Part shown: positions 1-9,722 of the stretch, piece after piece | Layout of the letters: each line of letters starts with the position of its first letter | Numbering within the stretch: position 1 is the stretch's first letter | Assembly (NCBI RefSeq): GCF_004193775.1 | Contig: NC_041006.1 | Span: 28,509,013-28,573,012, forward strand | Reading direction: 5' to 3' | Length of the DNA: 64,000 nt | DNA from: Glycine soja | Lineage: Eukaryota; Streptophyta; Magnoliopsida; Fabales; Fabaceae | Notes under the pieces: generated by a model | Databases searched by the model: none | Told to the model about the DNA's origin: nothing | What the model saw: the letters and a program-made list of their open reading frames with translations, nothing else | Position numbers and translations under genes: made by a program

Positions 1-2174
1 TTGTCACTAAGTCACTCATGTTTTTCACAAACAATATATGTTTGATAGAAAATATATTTTAATCACTCAAAAAGTGTTTACCCGATAAGCTTAAATACAA
101 TGAAACTCATTTACTTAGCAAAGCTAAAATTCACTCAAATCGCTCAAGTTTCTTTTGCCAATATAGACTTCAAAGCTTTGATCCATTAAGAGATCCCAGC
201 TAGCCGTTGTCTAATAGCTTTAGCACTTTACACAAGGTCACTACTGTGCAGGGAGAGTGGGGACCACAAATGCTTTTTGTAGTATATCTCCAAAGAAGTA
301 CAGCTTGTCATGCTTAGAGCTGACTTTCATTTTAAGAATTGAAGGAAACGTCAATACCATAAAACAAAATAAATTAAGAATGTTAAGACAAAATAATTCA
401 AATCTTCCCTTCTGTGCGCTATGACATGAGTTTCTTGTTGAGCCTATAATCGTTACTTTCTTGTGATTGTTTTCCGTTGAGTAATTATTCCATTGTTTTT
501 GTATTACAAGCCAAGTGCAAAAGCATTTGTCTTTTTAGGGATGGACGTAGAAGTAGTATAGTCCGTTGACTGATACTTTGTTTATTATCCAGAGTCTTTC
601 TGTTTATATTTTTATATTTGTATTTCATAGATATAAATATGAACATGTAGCTTAAACATGGAAGGTTAATACATAAAATTTATATTTTATTAACATCACA
701 ACCTTAAGGATTTAATTATTTGGTATAATCTAATGTGATTTGGATGTAGTTAGTCTTAACAGTTATATTTTCAATGAAAAAGTTCTAGCAATTTTTGAAT
801 TAGTGGTAAATTAAAATTTAAAAGATCTTTCATGTAGTTATTTTTATTTTATTTTTTTAATGAGTCAGTTGGTTGAATAATTGACTTTTTTTTAATAATA
901 ATTGAATTTCCTTGAAGTAAAGTAATAATAGATATTTTTTATATTTTTAATGATAATTGAATTTTCTTGAAGTTGTTAAGTATACAGAGAAATCAATTAG
1001 AGGGACAATAGTGAATTTGAGATCATGAATAATTGATTTTGTTTATGAAATGAATAATGAAATCTATAGATTATTAAACTTGATTTATATATTTTAATTA
1101 ATTTGTTTTTGAGAGACTAGGTAAGTATATATAAGGTGAAAAGGGAGAGCCAAGTAAAACTAACTTTGTTAGATGCAGATGTACCTTTTTTATAACATGA
1201 ATTCCTCAATAAAATGTATTTTTAAAATTATTTTACAAAAGTTGAAATATCAATTGACAATTTACATTAAATTATTAATATTAATTGACAATATATATTT
1301 GAATGATTCTTTAACATGATTATATGTTTTTCTTTTATAAATTTCAATAAATTTAGTTTTTTAGTAATACATGTCCTTAGTTTTCTCCAAATTAATTTAA
1401 AATTAAAATTTTTCATTAATATGTACAAACAAAATCGTCATTTGTTTTCATAAATTGCAAGGAAATTAAGAATCAGCCTAAAATATAATTATTGTTTGAT
1501 CTTACACTGTAGGATGATTTTTATGATTACAAAGTGATTATAACGGTAGGTAAATAGTATATTTTTTTTAACTTTTGTCAATTTATGTATGTTTACACTT
1601 GCATAATGTTTTTAACATATTTTTTTTAAGTGTATATAATAATCAGAGTTTTTTATATTATTGCAATACGACATTGTGTAATGTACAAAATTAATCATAT
1701 TGAATTATCATATTACCATACATATGAACTAACCTTAATGACCTACTTTTTAATTTACAGATCCAATTAAAGAATATAGTTTACAAATTCATTTATAAAT
1801 TTTCAAATGGTTGAAAAACTTACAAAAAGGAATTTAATTCATTTTTTTCTATATAAATTAAAAAAAATCTAACTTCGTCAATATATTTAAAGGAATTAAA
1901 TTTCAATTTTTGTGCAAGTGAATTACATATTAATGATGAAAATTATGAAAAATAAATTGAGTAAGTTATGAGATATATTAATGATAAAGTAAAGTGTAAC
2001 ATAATGAAACCAAAAGAAACAAGTTATCAAGTGTAAAATATGAAAAGTCAATTATTATGATTGACAAAATAAAACGTAATTTAGCTTCTTGAGATATGAA
2101 ATTATATAAACATTTTCTTAATAGGTGTGTCATATTTATATAAACAAGTTATCAAGCAAAAAGAACAATAATTA

Positions 2175-2236
<62 letters not shown>

Positions 2237-2691
2237 TGCTTTGTTTTTATAATTACAGTTAATTATTTACTTTGATTTAAAATTAAAAATGGTTATAAAA
2301 AAAATCGAACGACTATTTTAACTGATTTTATAGCATATAAGTTGATTACTGTTTTTTTTTTTCAAAAAATAAGTTAAATTAAGAATTTATTAAAGATTAT
2401 TATTGACTCTCTCTAATATTAGAAATCCTTTGAAAAATCAACATAAAAAATTTGTAATAACTCTTTTTTTTTTTTGGCAATGACAACACATAAGAGTATT
2501 ATTCTCTTGAACATGATTTTTTAAGGGTATTCTCTTTAATATGTTTTTGACTATGACAAACTAAAGATTTATGTCTTCATGTCATATTATTTTTATTAAA
2601 ATATATTCATTTCTTTTTATTCTTTTAAAGTTTTATTTTTTTAATATAATAAAAATATTACTCTCCTTAGTTTGTTCCGTGCATATCACAA
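1..2691. other. AT-rich intergenic DNA, no gene recognised
   Basis: The stretch is very AT-rich with frequent stops in all frames. I recognise no protein, RNA gene or element boundary in it. The only clear structure is the TA microsatellite listed separately. Homopolymer runs of T are frequent but show no larger order. Confidence 0.6.
2179..2231. repeat. (TA)n microsatellite
   Basis: About 26 uninterrupted TA dinucleotides lie in AT-rich intergenic DNA. Such tracts are usually length-polymorphic in plants. No function is implied. Confidence 0.95.
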
Positions 2692-4845
2692 GAACATGCA
2701 CTAGATATTTATATTTAAGTTTAACATGTACACTTTTATATGAGTAATGTTTGTATTTTTTATACAAAAACATCCTTCGATTTATTTAATTTGAAAGTAT
2801 AAAAAATATTTTTTTAAACATTATATAATGTATTTATGTTATGATGACTCATATTTGTATTTATGTATCAGATGAGTAATTATACTTTAACAAATCCGTT
2901 GAGATTATTACTTTTTTTATAATCATTTGTTTTTTTTATGTCAAGAGACTCTAAGATATTTAAATTTAATGTATACTACTTTTATATAAATGATATTTAC
3001 ATTTCTTTTTATATCAAAACATACTTCATTTTTTAAATTTGAAAGTATAAAAAATTATAGGTTAAATTACTCATTTGGTCCTTATAGTTTCACTATTTTT
3101 TACCTTTTTGGTGCTTATAGTTTGAAAGTGATTTTTTGAGTTCCTATAGTTTATATTTTAATTCTCTTTTAGTCCTTATAGTTTTGAAAGTGATTTTTTT
3201 AGTCTTATAATTTGTATTTTAATTTTCTTTTATTCCCTATCATTTGAAAGTGGTCTTTTTAGTCTTTATACTTTATATTTTAATTCTTTTTTAGTCATTA
3301 CCATCAAAATATGAGTAATATTATCAATTACAATTAACTACAAAAATATTAGCAAATAATTCATAACTAATTTATCGTAAGATAATTTGTAATAAAAAAT
3401 AATTGATAATTTATAACTAATTTGTAGCTAATTATTTTTATATATATTTTTTCTAATAAGGACTAAAAGGTAATTAAACTACAAATTATATGGACTAAAA
3501 ATATCACTTTCAAACTATAAGGACTAAAAGAGAATTAAAATACAAACTATAAGGACTAAAAAGAACACTTTTAAACTACTAGGACTATAAGAGAATTAAA
3601 ATGTAAATTATAAGGACTAAAAAATCATTTTTAAACTATAATGACTAAAAATATAAGAATTATGAAACTATAAGAACCAAATGAATAATTTAACCAAAAA
3701 TATATATTTTAAACAATTATATAATCTATTTATGTTGCACTAATCTGTATTTATATCTATCTTTTACACAAGTAATCATACTAGAGTAAATCCTTTGGGA
3801 TGATTAATTTTTAATTTATAATCATCGATTTTTTATGTTTAGAAACTCTTGGATATTTATATTTAAATTTAATGCATATAACTTTTATATTAATGATGTT
3901 TACATTTCTTTTATATCAAAATATCCTTCACTTTTTTAATTTGAATATATAAAAATATATTTTAAACTATTATATATTCTATTTATGTTGTGTTAACAAA
4001 TATTTATATTTATTTTTTGTACGGGTATTCATACAAGAGAAAATTCATTTGGGTGATTTTTTTATAATCATGAATTTTTTTTATATCAAGAGACTCTTAA
4101 ATATTTATATTTAATTTTAGTCCATACAACTTTTATATTGATGATGTTTAAATTTGTTTTTATATCAAAACATTCTTTATTTTTTAAAATTTGAAAGTAT
4201 AAAAAAACTCTACATTTTAAACAATTATATATTCCATTTATGTTTCACTAATCCATATTTATATTCGTGCACGGGTAATCATACTAGAGCAAATTTATTG
4301 AGATGATTATTTTTTTTATGATTATCATTTTTCTATGTTAAGAGACTCTTAAATATTTATATTTAAATTTAATGTATATAAATTTTATATTAATGATGTT
4401 TAATTTTATTTTATATGAAAATATCATTCATTTTAAAATTTGAAAGGATAAAACTTATAATGTTTAAACTATTATATATTCTATTTATGCTACGTTAATC
4501 CATATTTATATTTATTTAATTTACAAGTATTTATACTAGAGAAAATTCATTTAGGTAATCTTCTTTTATAATCATTGATTTTTTTTATGCCAATAGACTC
4601 TTAGATATTTATATTTATTTTAATGTATACAACTTTTATATAATGATGTTTAAATTTATTTTTATATCAAATATTTTTTTTTAATTTGATAGTATAAAAA
4701 TTATATTTTTTAAATTATTCTAGATTCTATTTATATCACACTAATCCCCATTTATATTCATGCATTGCACACTAACCATATTAGAGCTAATTGATTGATT
4801 TGGGTGATCATTCTTTTCTTATAATCCTAAGTTTTTTGAAGTCAA
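2692..4845. repeat. Tandem array of ~252-bp units, six copies
   Basis: A landmark octamer close to GAGACTCT recurs at 2945, 3842, 4090, 4342, 4594 and, degenerately, at 2692 and 4846. Spacing is 253, 897, 248, 252, 252 and 252; the 897 interval becomes 261 once the 636-bp insertion at 3060-3695 is removed. Each unit has the same order: the octamer, an AT-rich stretch with a TAATGATGTTTA-like motif, a TTTGAAAGTATAAAAA-like motif, TATTCTATTTATG, then a segment like GTGCACGGGTAATCATACTAGAG. The last segment resembles a Helitron 3' end (see 5061-5091). Units are diverged, so the array is old. It could be a satellite fragment or the internal repeat of a non-autonomous Helitron. Confidence 0.85.
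3060..3695. mobile_element. Foldback / long-TIR MITE inserted in a tandem-repeat unit
   Basis: The element begins GGTTAAATTACTCATTTGG and ends with the near-complement CCAAATGAATAATTTAACC. The arms run about 240 bp each and contain three to four reiterations of a 'tccttatagtttgaaagtga'-type motif, inverted on the right arm. Flanks are AAAATTATA on the left and AAAAATATA on the right, an 8-of-9 match that suggests a Mutator-type 9-bp target duplication. Comparison with neighbouring 252-bp units shows that it interrupts one of them. No ORF is present, so it is non-autonomous. Confidence 0.8.
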
Positions 4846-5060
4846 GAAAGTATTATATTATATCCATGGATAGAAAAATCCTAAAAAATGTGGCAAAATT
4901 TTAGGTGTGCTCATGAAGTTTTGCTTTCAAGCATATAAATTTAAACATTAAATCATAGTGATAAAAACAAGTAAAAATTGTTATAGTTTTTAGCATATGT
5001 CTAAGCTCGGTCTTATAATTAAATAATTAATTAAAATTTAAATAAAAACACTCAAATTCT

Positions 5061-5091
5061 ATTTTTAATCCGTGCGGGTAAAAGAAACTAG
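5061..5091 (+). mobile_element. Possible Helitron 3' terminus
   Basis: A short hairpin (ATCC-GTGC-GGGT) is followed 8 bases later by CTAG and then T. This fits the plant Helitron 3' rule of a hairpin, CTRR and insertion before T. The same 'cgtgc-gggtaa-ctag' pattern recurs in degenerate form once per unit in the 252-bp array upstream. I could not identify a convincing TC 5' end, so the call is tentative. Confidence 0.4.
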
Positions 5092-5899
5092 TTTTATTTA
5101 ACAATAATTATCTTTTCAAATCAATTACTAACTTTTAATATCTTTTTTTTTATTTAAAAAAAACATCGAAAGATAGTTAATGTGTGTTTTTCCCTAGTAA
5201 ATACTATGAAAGTAACGTGAAAATCCAACTGAGTTAGACTTATATGTATAAGTTTAAATAAATTTTTGTTTTTAATAATATATTTTAAAAAATTAAATAT
5301 CTTTATTTTAAAATATATTTAAAGTGGCAATACATATCATAACACAATACAAGAATAAAATTGAAATTTAATAGAGTAGTATTTGTTCTACTCATATTTT
5401 CTATCTTCTTTCTACTCTTCGTCATCTTCTTGTTTTCTAGCCACTCTCTTGTCACTCTCCTCTTCTTTCTTCTATCCATGTTTCTCACCATGTCCTTGCT
5501 TTCTCGTTATTCTCTTCTCTTTACAAGTGATATTTCCTTATTCTTTCTTAATTATTTTTTTAGCTAAAGAAATAAAACTTGTTATTTTTAGCAAAGGTGA
5601 TTGAACATGGTAGAGAGTTATGGTAGAGACTATTTTTAAGCGAAAAAAAATGTTGTATCCAATACATCCTTAATTTACCAACTATATCTATCTCAGTTTA
5701 TTGAACATGGTAGAAAGCTATGGTAAACTCTTAGTACTTATCTCCGATTCCAAATATAATAGATAAAAAATATATATCTTAATTTTATAATAAGATAAAA
5801 TAATAAAAAAACTCAATAACTTGTTTTTTAAAAATTAAAAAAGAAATTAATCTTCATCTAACTAGAAAATTGAGGAGGTGGTGTGATTAGTGTCAATGA
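5092..5899. other. AT-rich spacer, no gene
   Basis: The open frames around 5303-5604 arise from a pyrimidine-rich tract and encode only low-complexity residues; I do not regard them as genes. A motif TTGAACATGGTAGA is present twice (about 5602 and 5702), and a 'ctccgattccaaatataatag' type MITE-like phrase follows. No boundaries can be fixed. Confidence 0.5.
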
Positions 5900-6849
5900 A
5901 AAAAAGGAGGGTAAATACCCAAATTCATCTCTAAAGTATAATTCACTAACATGAGTCCTTGAAAGATGAAAAATTAATTTTTTATTCCTAAATGTGTAAA
6001 AATATCGACATATTAGTCCTACCGTTACTTTGGTATGTGAAGTCTAACATCTTTGTTGATGTGGCTACTGAGGACTAAATTGTAATAAGAAAAGAGTGTC
6101 ACATGGGATGTTGACTTAATAAGAATAATTCTTCATCAAATTTTCGATGGGCTAATTTGTCATTTTCAAGCCACAAATCATATTCAAGTAAAATTCCTAA
6201 AATTTAGCACATTAGGTTGATTTTATCGTCTTCTTCAACTCACCCCACCATCTTCTTCAAATAGAACACCATCATGGACACCACTGTCCATTGTTGTTGG
6301 AGACATTTCTGATGACAACATTTCATTATTTTTTTTCTTCCTTGCCACCTCCACTCTCTTTGATGTTTGTCCCCTTTCAACGCCATTATTTTCTCCCTCT
6401 CTTGCATTGCCACCAGGTCCACCACCACCACCTCTCTCTCTCTCTTTCTCTTTTTCTCTCTCTCTTCTTTCTTCACCAACAATAAAAGCATAAACAAAAA
6501 CAAACAAATACAAACATGAAATGCCCAAAAACATAAAACATAAAACACATCGCTTAGTTCTAGAGTTACAAATTACAAATCCAGGATCAAGGAGAATCGG
6601 AAAACCTAGATCTATTGCAAATCAACATAAAAACATAAAATCAAATATGTTTCAAATCAACATAAAAATCTAAAAAAACAAAACTCTTATATGTTGCAAT
6701 AGTGGCACTTTGTAAATTGCCGCACCAGAGCTCCACCACTGTTGGAGTCATAGATCCATACTCAACACACATTTTCTCACCAATCTCAGATCTAAAAGAA
6801 ACTCAGATCTATGGAAAAAAACTCAGCTCTGGAACCATGCAAGCATTGA

Positions 6850-7150
6850 CGAACCCAAAATCCGACGAAGGCTTTGGCGCTAGAAGCAACATGTTGTAAT
6901 TCTACACCGACAATGCCCTCAGCCTCAAGATCCCGCCTACGACTTGGTCCAGTGCTCTAAAAGAATAGGGATCAAAGCAAGTTCGGAAGAGCATGTGTAG
7001 AGGAACCTCATTGTCGTATGTGCTCATGAAGTCGAGATGCGAAGAGAGCTCGCTCTAGAACTTATGCTTTCCCTAGAACTCAAGCTCGCCTTACAGGGAG
7101 GCGGAGTCCATGAGCTTCACCACCATGGGCTCGCGCGACGAGGGTGCTGG
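6850..7150 (-). pseudogene. Captured coding-like fragment, possibly kinase-derived
   Basis: Read on the minus strand from about 7141, a single frame gives PMVVKLMDSASL, a stop, GELEF, a stop, and then further residues down to about 6890. The phrase resembles the N-lobe of some plant receptor-like kinases (lysine followed by SLxGExEF). The fragment is GC-richer than its surroundings, contains several stops and lies inside MULE-A, which suggests gene capture followed by decay. The kinase assignment is from memory of family motifs and is weak. Confidence 0.3.
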
Positions 7151-7262
7151 AAAAAAAGTGTCATTGTATTCGATGATAGGGATAAGGAATAGGACAATAG
7201 TGTCATTGTATTCGACGACTTAGGAGAAGAGGTTTGAGGTTTATGAGAGGTGGGGTTGGTCC

Positions 7263-8810
7263 TATAGTTGAAAAACCTGGTTCACACTCGACCGATCGGG
7301 TCAGTCCAATCGGGACTTGGTGGCATAATCAGGCCAATTTGGCTATTGGACCGGCCATGCATTTGGCCCGAGATGACCTGATCAAACCTGACCATTTTTT
7401 AGTAAACCCAACGACCCAACTGGTTTTTAAAACCCATACTAGGCTTTTCATGTTAAAAAAAGCTCAAAAACAACATTGTTTTGAATCAACCCTAAAAAAA
7501 AACCTTAGTCTCAATCACTTCTCTTCTTCACACTCGACCCTTCTCTTCATCTTCATGCTCGTTGTCATGCCACCGCACCTCAAGTTGTCACGCCATCCAC
7601 CACAAGCTCATCGCACGAAGCTCGTTGCGCCACTGCACCAGGTCTACGACTTGCCAGCTGCCGTCACACCTGAGTCCCATTTCTGGTGAGTTTTTTTTGC
7701 TTATGCACTTGGAATTTTAGGAAATTGAATTTAGGGAAGATCGTCGTGCCACTGCATTCAGGATTTTTTTTATTGCATCTTAGAGGCCGATTCTTTTGCC
7801 GCTTCTCTCTTTCCTTGTGGTTAGCTTCTCTTCTTCCTATTCTTTCAAATCTATCATCTTTCAACCATGCTCCATCTCGTACTACATGCATTAACCATCG
7901 TGCCTATCCCATTCTTCTTTTTGTAATTCTGGATTTTGCTGCATTTCATTGCTTAGGTCACGATTCTTTGATTTTGTATATTTTATGCATATGCATGTGA
8001 TTCATATATGTCGTGATTCTGTGAATGCATAACATATCGCAAAAGCGCATTGATATTTTTTCAATATGCTTGAGGAATGAATACTCATTGCTATGGTTTT
8101 GGAAGTTGAGCATTTTAAGCTTGATCTTTGTTCTATATAATTTATTTTTTTTAAAATATGGATTTCAATGAAAATTAAATAGATCTATGAATAAAGTGTT
8201 GTTTTTGGTCAAGGTGTTGTTTCCTTTTCCACAGTCTTGCTTGCATACCAAGTATTTGATTTAAAGTGGAAAATAATTTCTTGTGTATTGTGCTTCTTAA
8301 ATTTACTAGGAAAGGAATTGAGAGGGTGGCTTGGTTTCATTTTTTTTTGGCTATTGGAAAGTTGTAAATGATACATGTGTGTGCTGTGTGATTGTAAAGC
8401 TATGACATTATATTCGATTTGGGGAAAATTAAGCAAGAAACAACTAAGGTTTTGGTTCTTCATTTCTTTTTAGTTTTTTGATTTTTCAAATTTTCTCTAC
8501 ATTGTTTGAAGACTTTGGTTGACAAAGTATTAAGTTGGTTGAAGTTGTAATTATTGAAATGCTCTCTGCATGATCTGTTTTGTCACTTTTCTGTCATGTT
8601 GAATTTCTAACAATTTCTTTAGGAATTATATTGATTTTGTTAGCATATAATATACTTAATCAAATAATGTTAGTTATATATTTATATATAATAGATACAT
8701 ATATAATTTTAAATTTTTTAATATATATCGGGCCAATTACTGACCCATCGGTTAGACCAGTGACCCACTACCTAGACCGGATCAATGATCAGATTGGGTT
8801 TCATAACTTT
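7263..8810. mobile_element. Second Mutator-like element (MULE-B) nested in MULE-A
   Basis: A perfect 9-bp duplication GGTTGGTCC stands at 7254-7262 and 8811-8819. Inside it the ends are imperfect inverted repeats: TATAGTTGAAAAACC on the left, and the complement AAAGTTATGAAACCC on the right. Both arms continue with GACCGG/CGGGTCA-rich subterminal sequence. The interior near 7500-7700 is a GC-richer leader-like stretch rich in CTTC, followed by GTGAGT, a possible captured first exon and splice donor. No transposase was recognised. The duplication shows that it inserted after MULE-A was in place. Confidence 0.8.
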
Positions 8811-9321
8811 GGTTGGTCCAATGAGATGTGTCTTTTTGCCTTTAGGAGGTACCCTCCATGTATGTTGATGTCGAAGGATGGGGTTATAATATCTTTAGGG
8901 TTATTTTTTTAATATGTACCTATGATGGATTTACCATGGAAGACAAAGATATTAAGAATGTATTGAAGAAGCCTTTAGTGCACATTCCCTCCACATGGTG
9001 GTTCCCACTGGTCTAAGAAAAGGAAAAAGAGAAGGGAAGAAAGAGCATATAGAAAAAAAAAATGAGGAAATAAGTTTGTGTTTTGAAAATGAAAAATTGA
9101 TCCATTCAAATTAACACTTCATGTGTCACTCTTTTTTCATAATAATTTAATTTTCAGTAATCATGTCAATAAAAATATTAAACTTCACATACCAAAATAA
9201 TAACAAGACTAATTTATCAACATTTTTTATGCATTCAAGGACAAAAAATAGTTTTCCATATTTCAGCAACCCATATGTCAACAAATTATATTGCGAGGAA
9301 CGTATTTATCCAAAAAAGGAG

Positions 9322-9589
9322 GCAATGGCATGAACATTATTTTAGGTTTAAAAAAAAAATCATCAACATGTTAAAAAGAAAACGGAGGCGAAGCATAAAC
9401 GGGAAAGAAGAAACGGAAGCGGTGTAAAAGTAACAGAGGCGGATAGAACCGAAAAACCCAACCCGACCGGGTGAGCGTGACTGTGGCAGTTTCTAATTGC
9501 CTGGTTCACCTTCACCTTCACCTTCACCTTCTCTTCTTCTTCTCTCTCTCATGGTCTTGTAGCGGAACCGTTCTCGCTTCTCGGAGAAC
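9322..9589 (+). promoter_or_regulatory. Proximal promoter and 5' UTR region of the HOS15-like gene
   Basis: This is the 268 bp between the MULE-A target duplication and the start codon. I see no convincing TATA box. A hexamer TTCACC is repeated four times near 9507-9531, followed by a CT-rich leader typical of plant 5' UTRs. The transcription start cannot be fixed from sequence. The upstream transposon leaves very little unique promoter DNA. Confidence 0.45.
9551..9562 (+). CDS. Minimal upstream ORF in the HOS15-like leader
   Basis: ATG GTC TTG TAG encodes only three residues and ends 27 bases before the main ATG at 9590. If transcription starts upstream of it, this uORF could modulate initiation at the main start. 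Whether it lies in the mature leader is not known. Confidence 0.35.
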   Translation: MVL

Positions 9590-9674
9590 ATGGCCTCCAT
9601 CTCCTCCGCTGAACTCAATTACCTCGTTTATCGCTACCTTCAAGAATCAGGTTTCTTTGCTTCTCCTTTCCTTC

Positions 9675-9722
<48 letters not shown>

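Larger units (their letters stand above)
5910..9311. mobile_element. Mutator-like element (MULE-A), 3.4 kb, non-autonomous
   Basis: The left end GGTAAATAC and right end GTATTTATCC are inverted, and about 200 bp inward on both sides match with divergence; both arms share TTTGGTATGTGAAGT and an AAAGAGTG-CACATG phrase. A perfect 10-bp direct duplication AAAAAAGGAG flanks it (5900-5909 and 9312-9321). Long TIRs with a 9-10 bp duplication define Mutator-like elements. No transposase is visible. The interior carries GC-richer, coding-like DNA and a second nested element, so this may be a Pack-MULE. Confidence 0.85.

Noticed and set aside
5303..5604. Overlapping open frames on both strands
   Set aside because: They come from a pyrimidine-rich low-complexity tract; predicted proteins are F/S/L or K/R rich with no motif.
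6235..6548. Minus-strand frames of about 100 codons
   Set aside because: They come from CT and CCACCA simple repeats in the interior of MULE-A and give Glu/Arg/Gly runs; no gene-like features.
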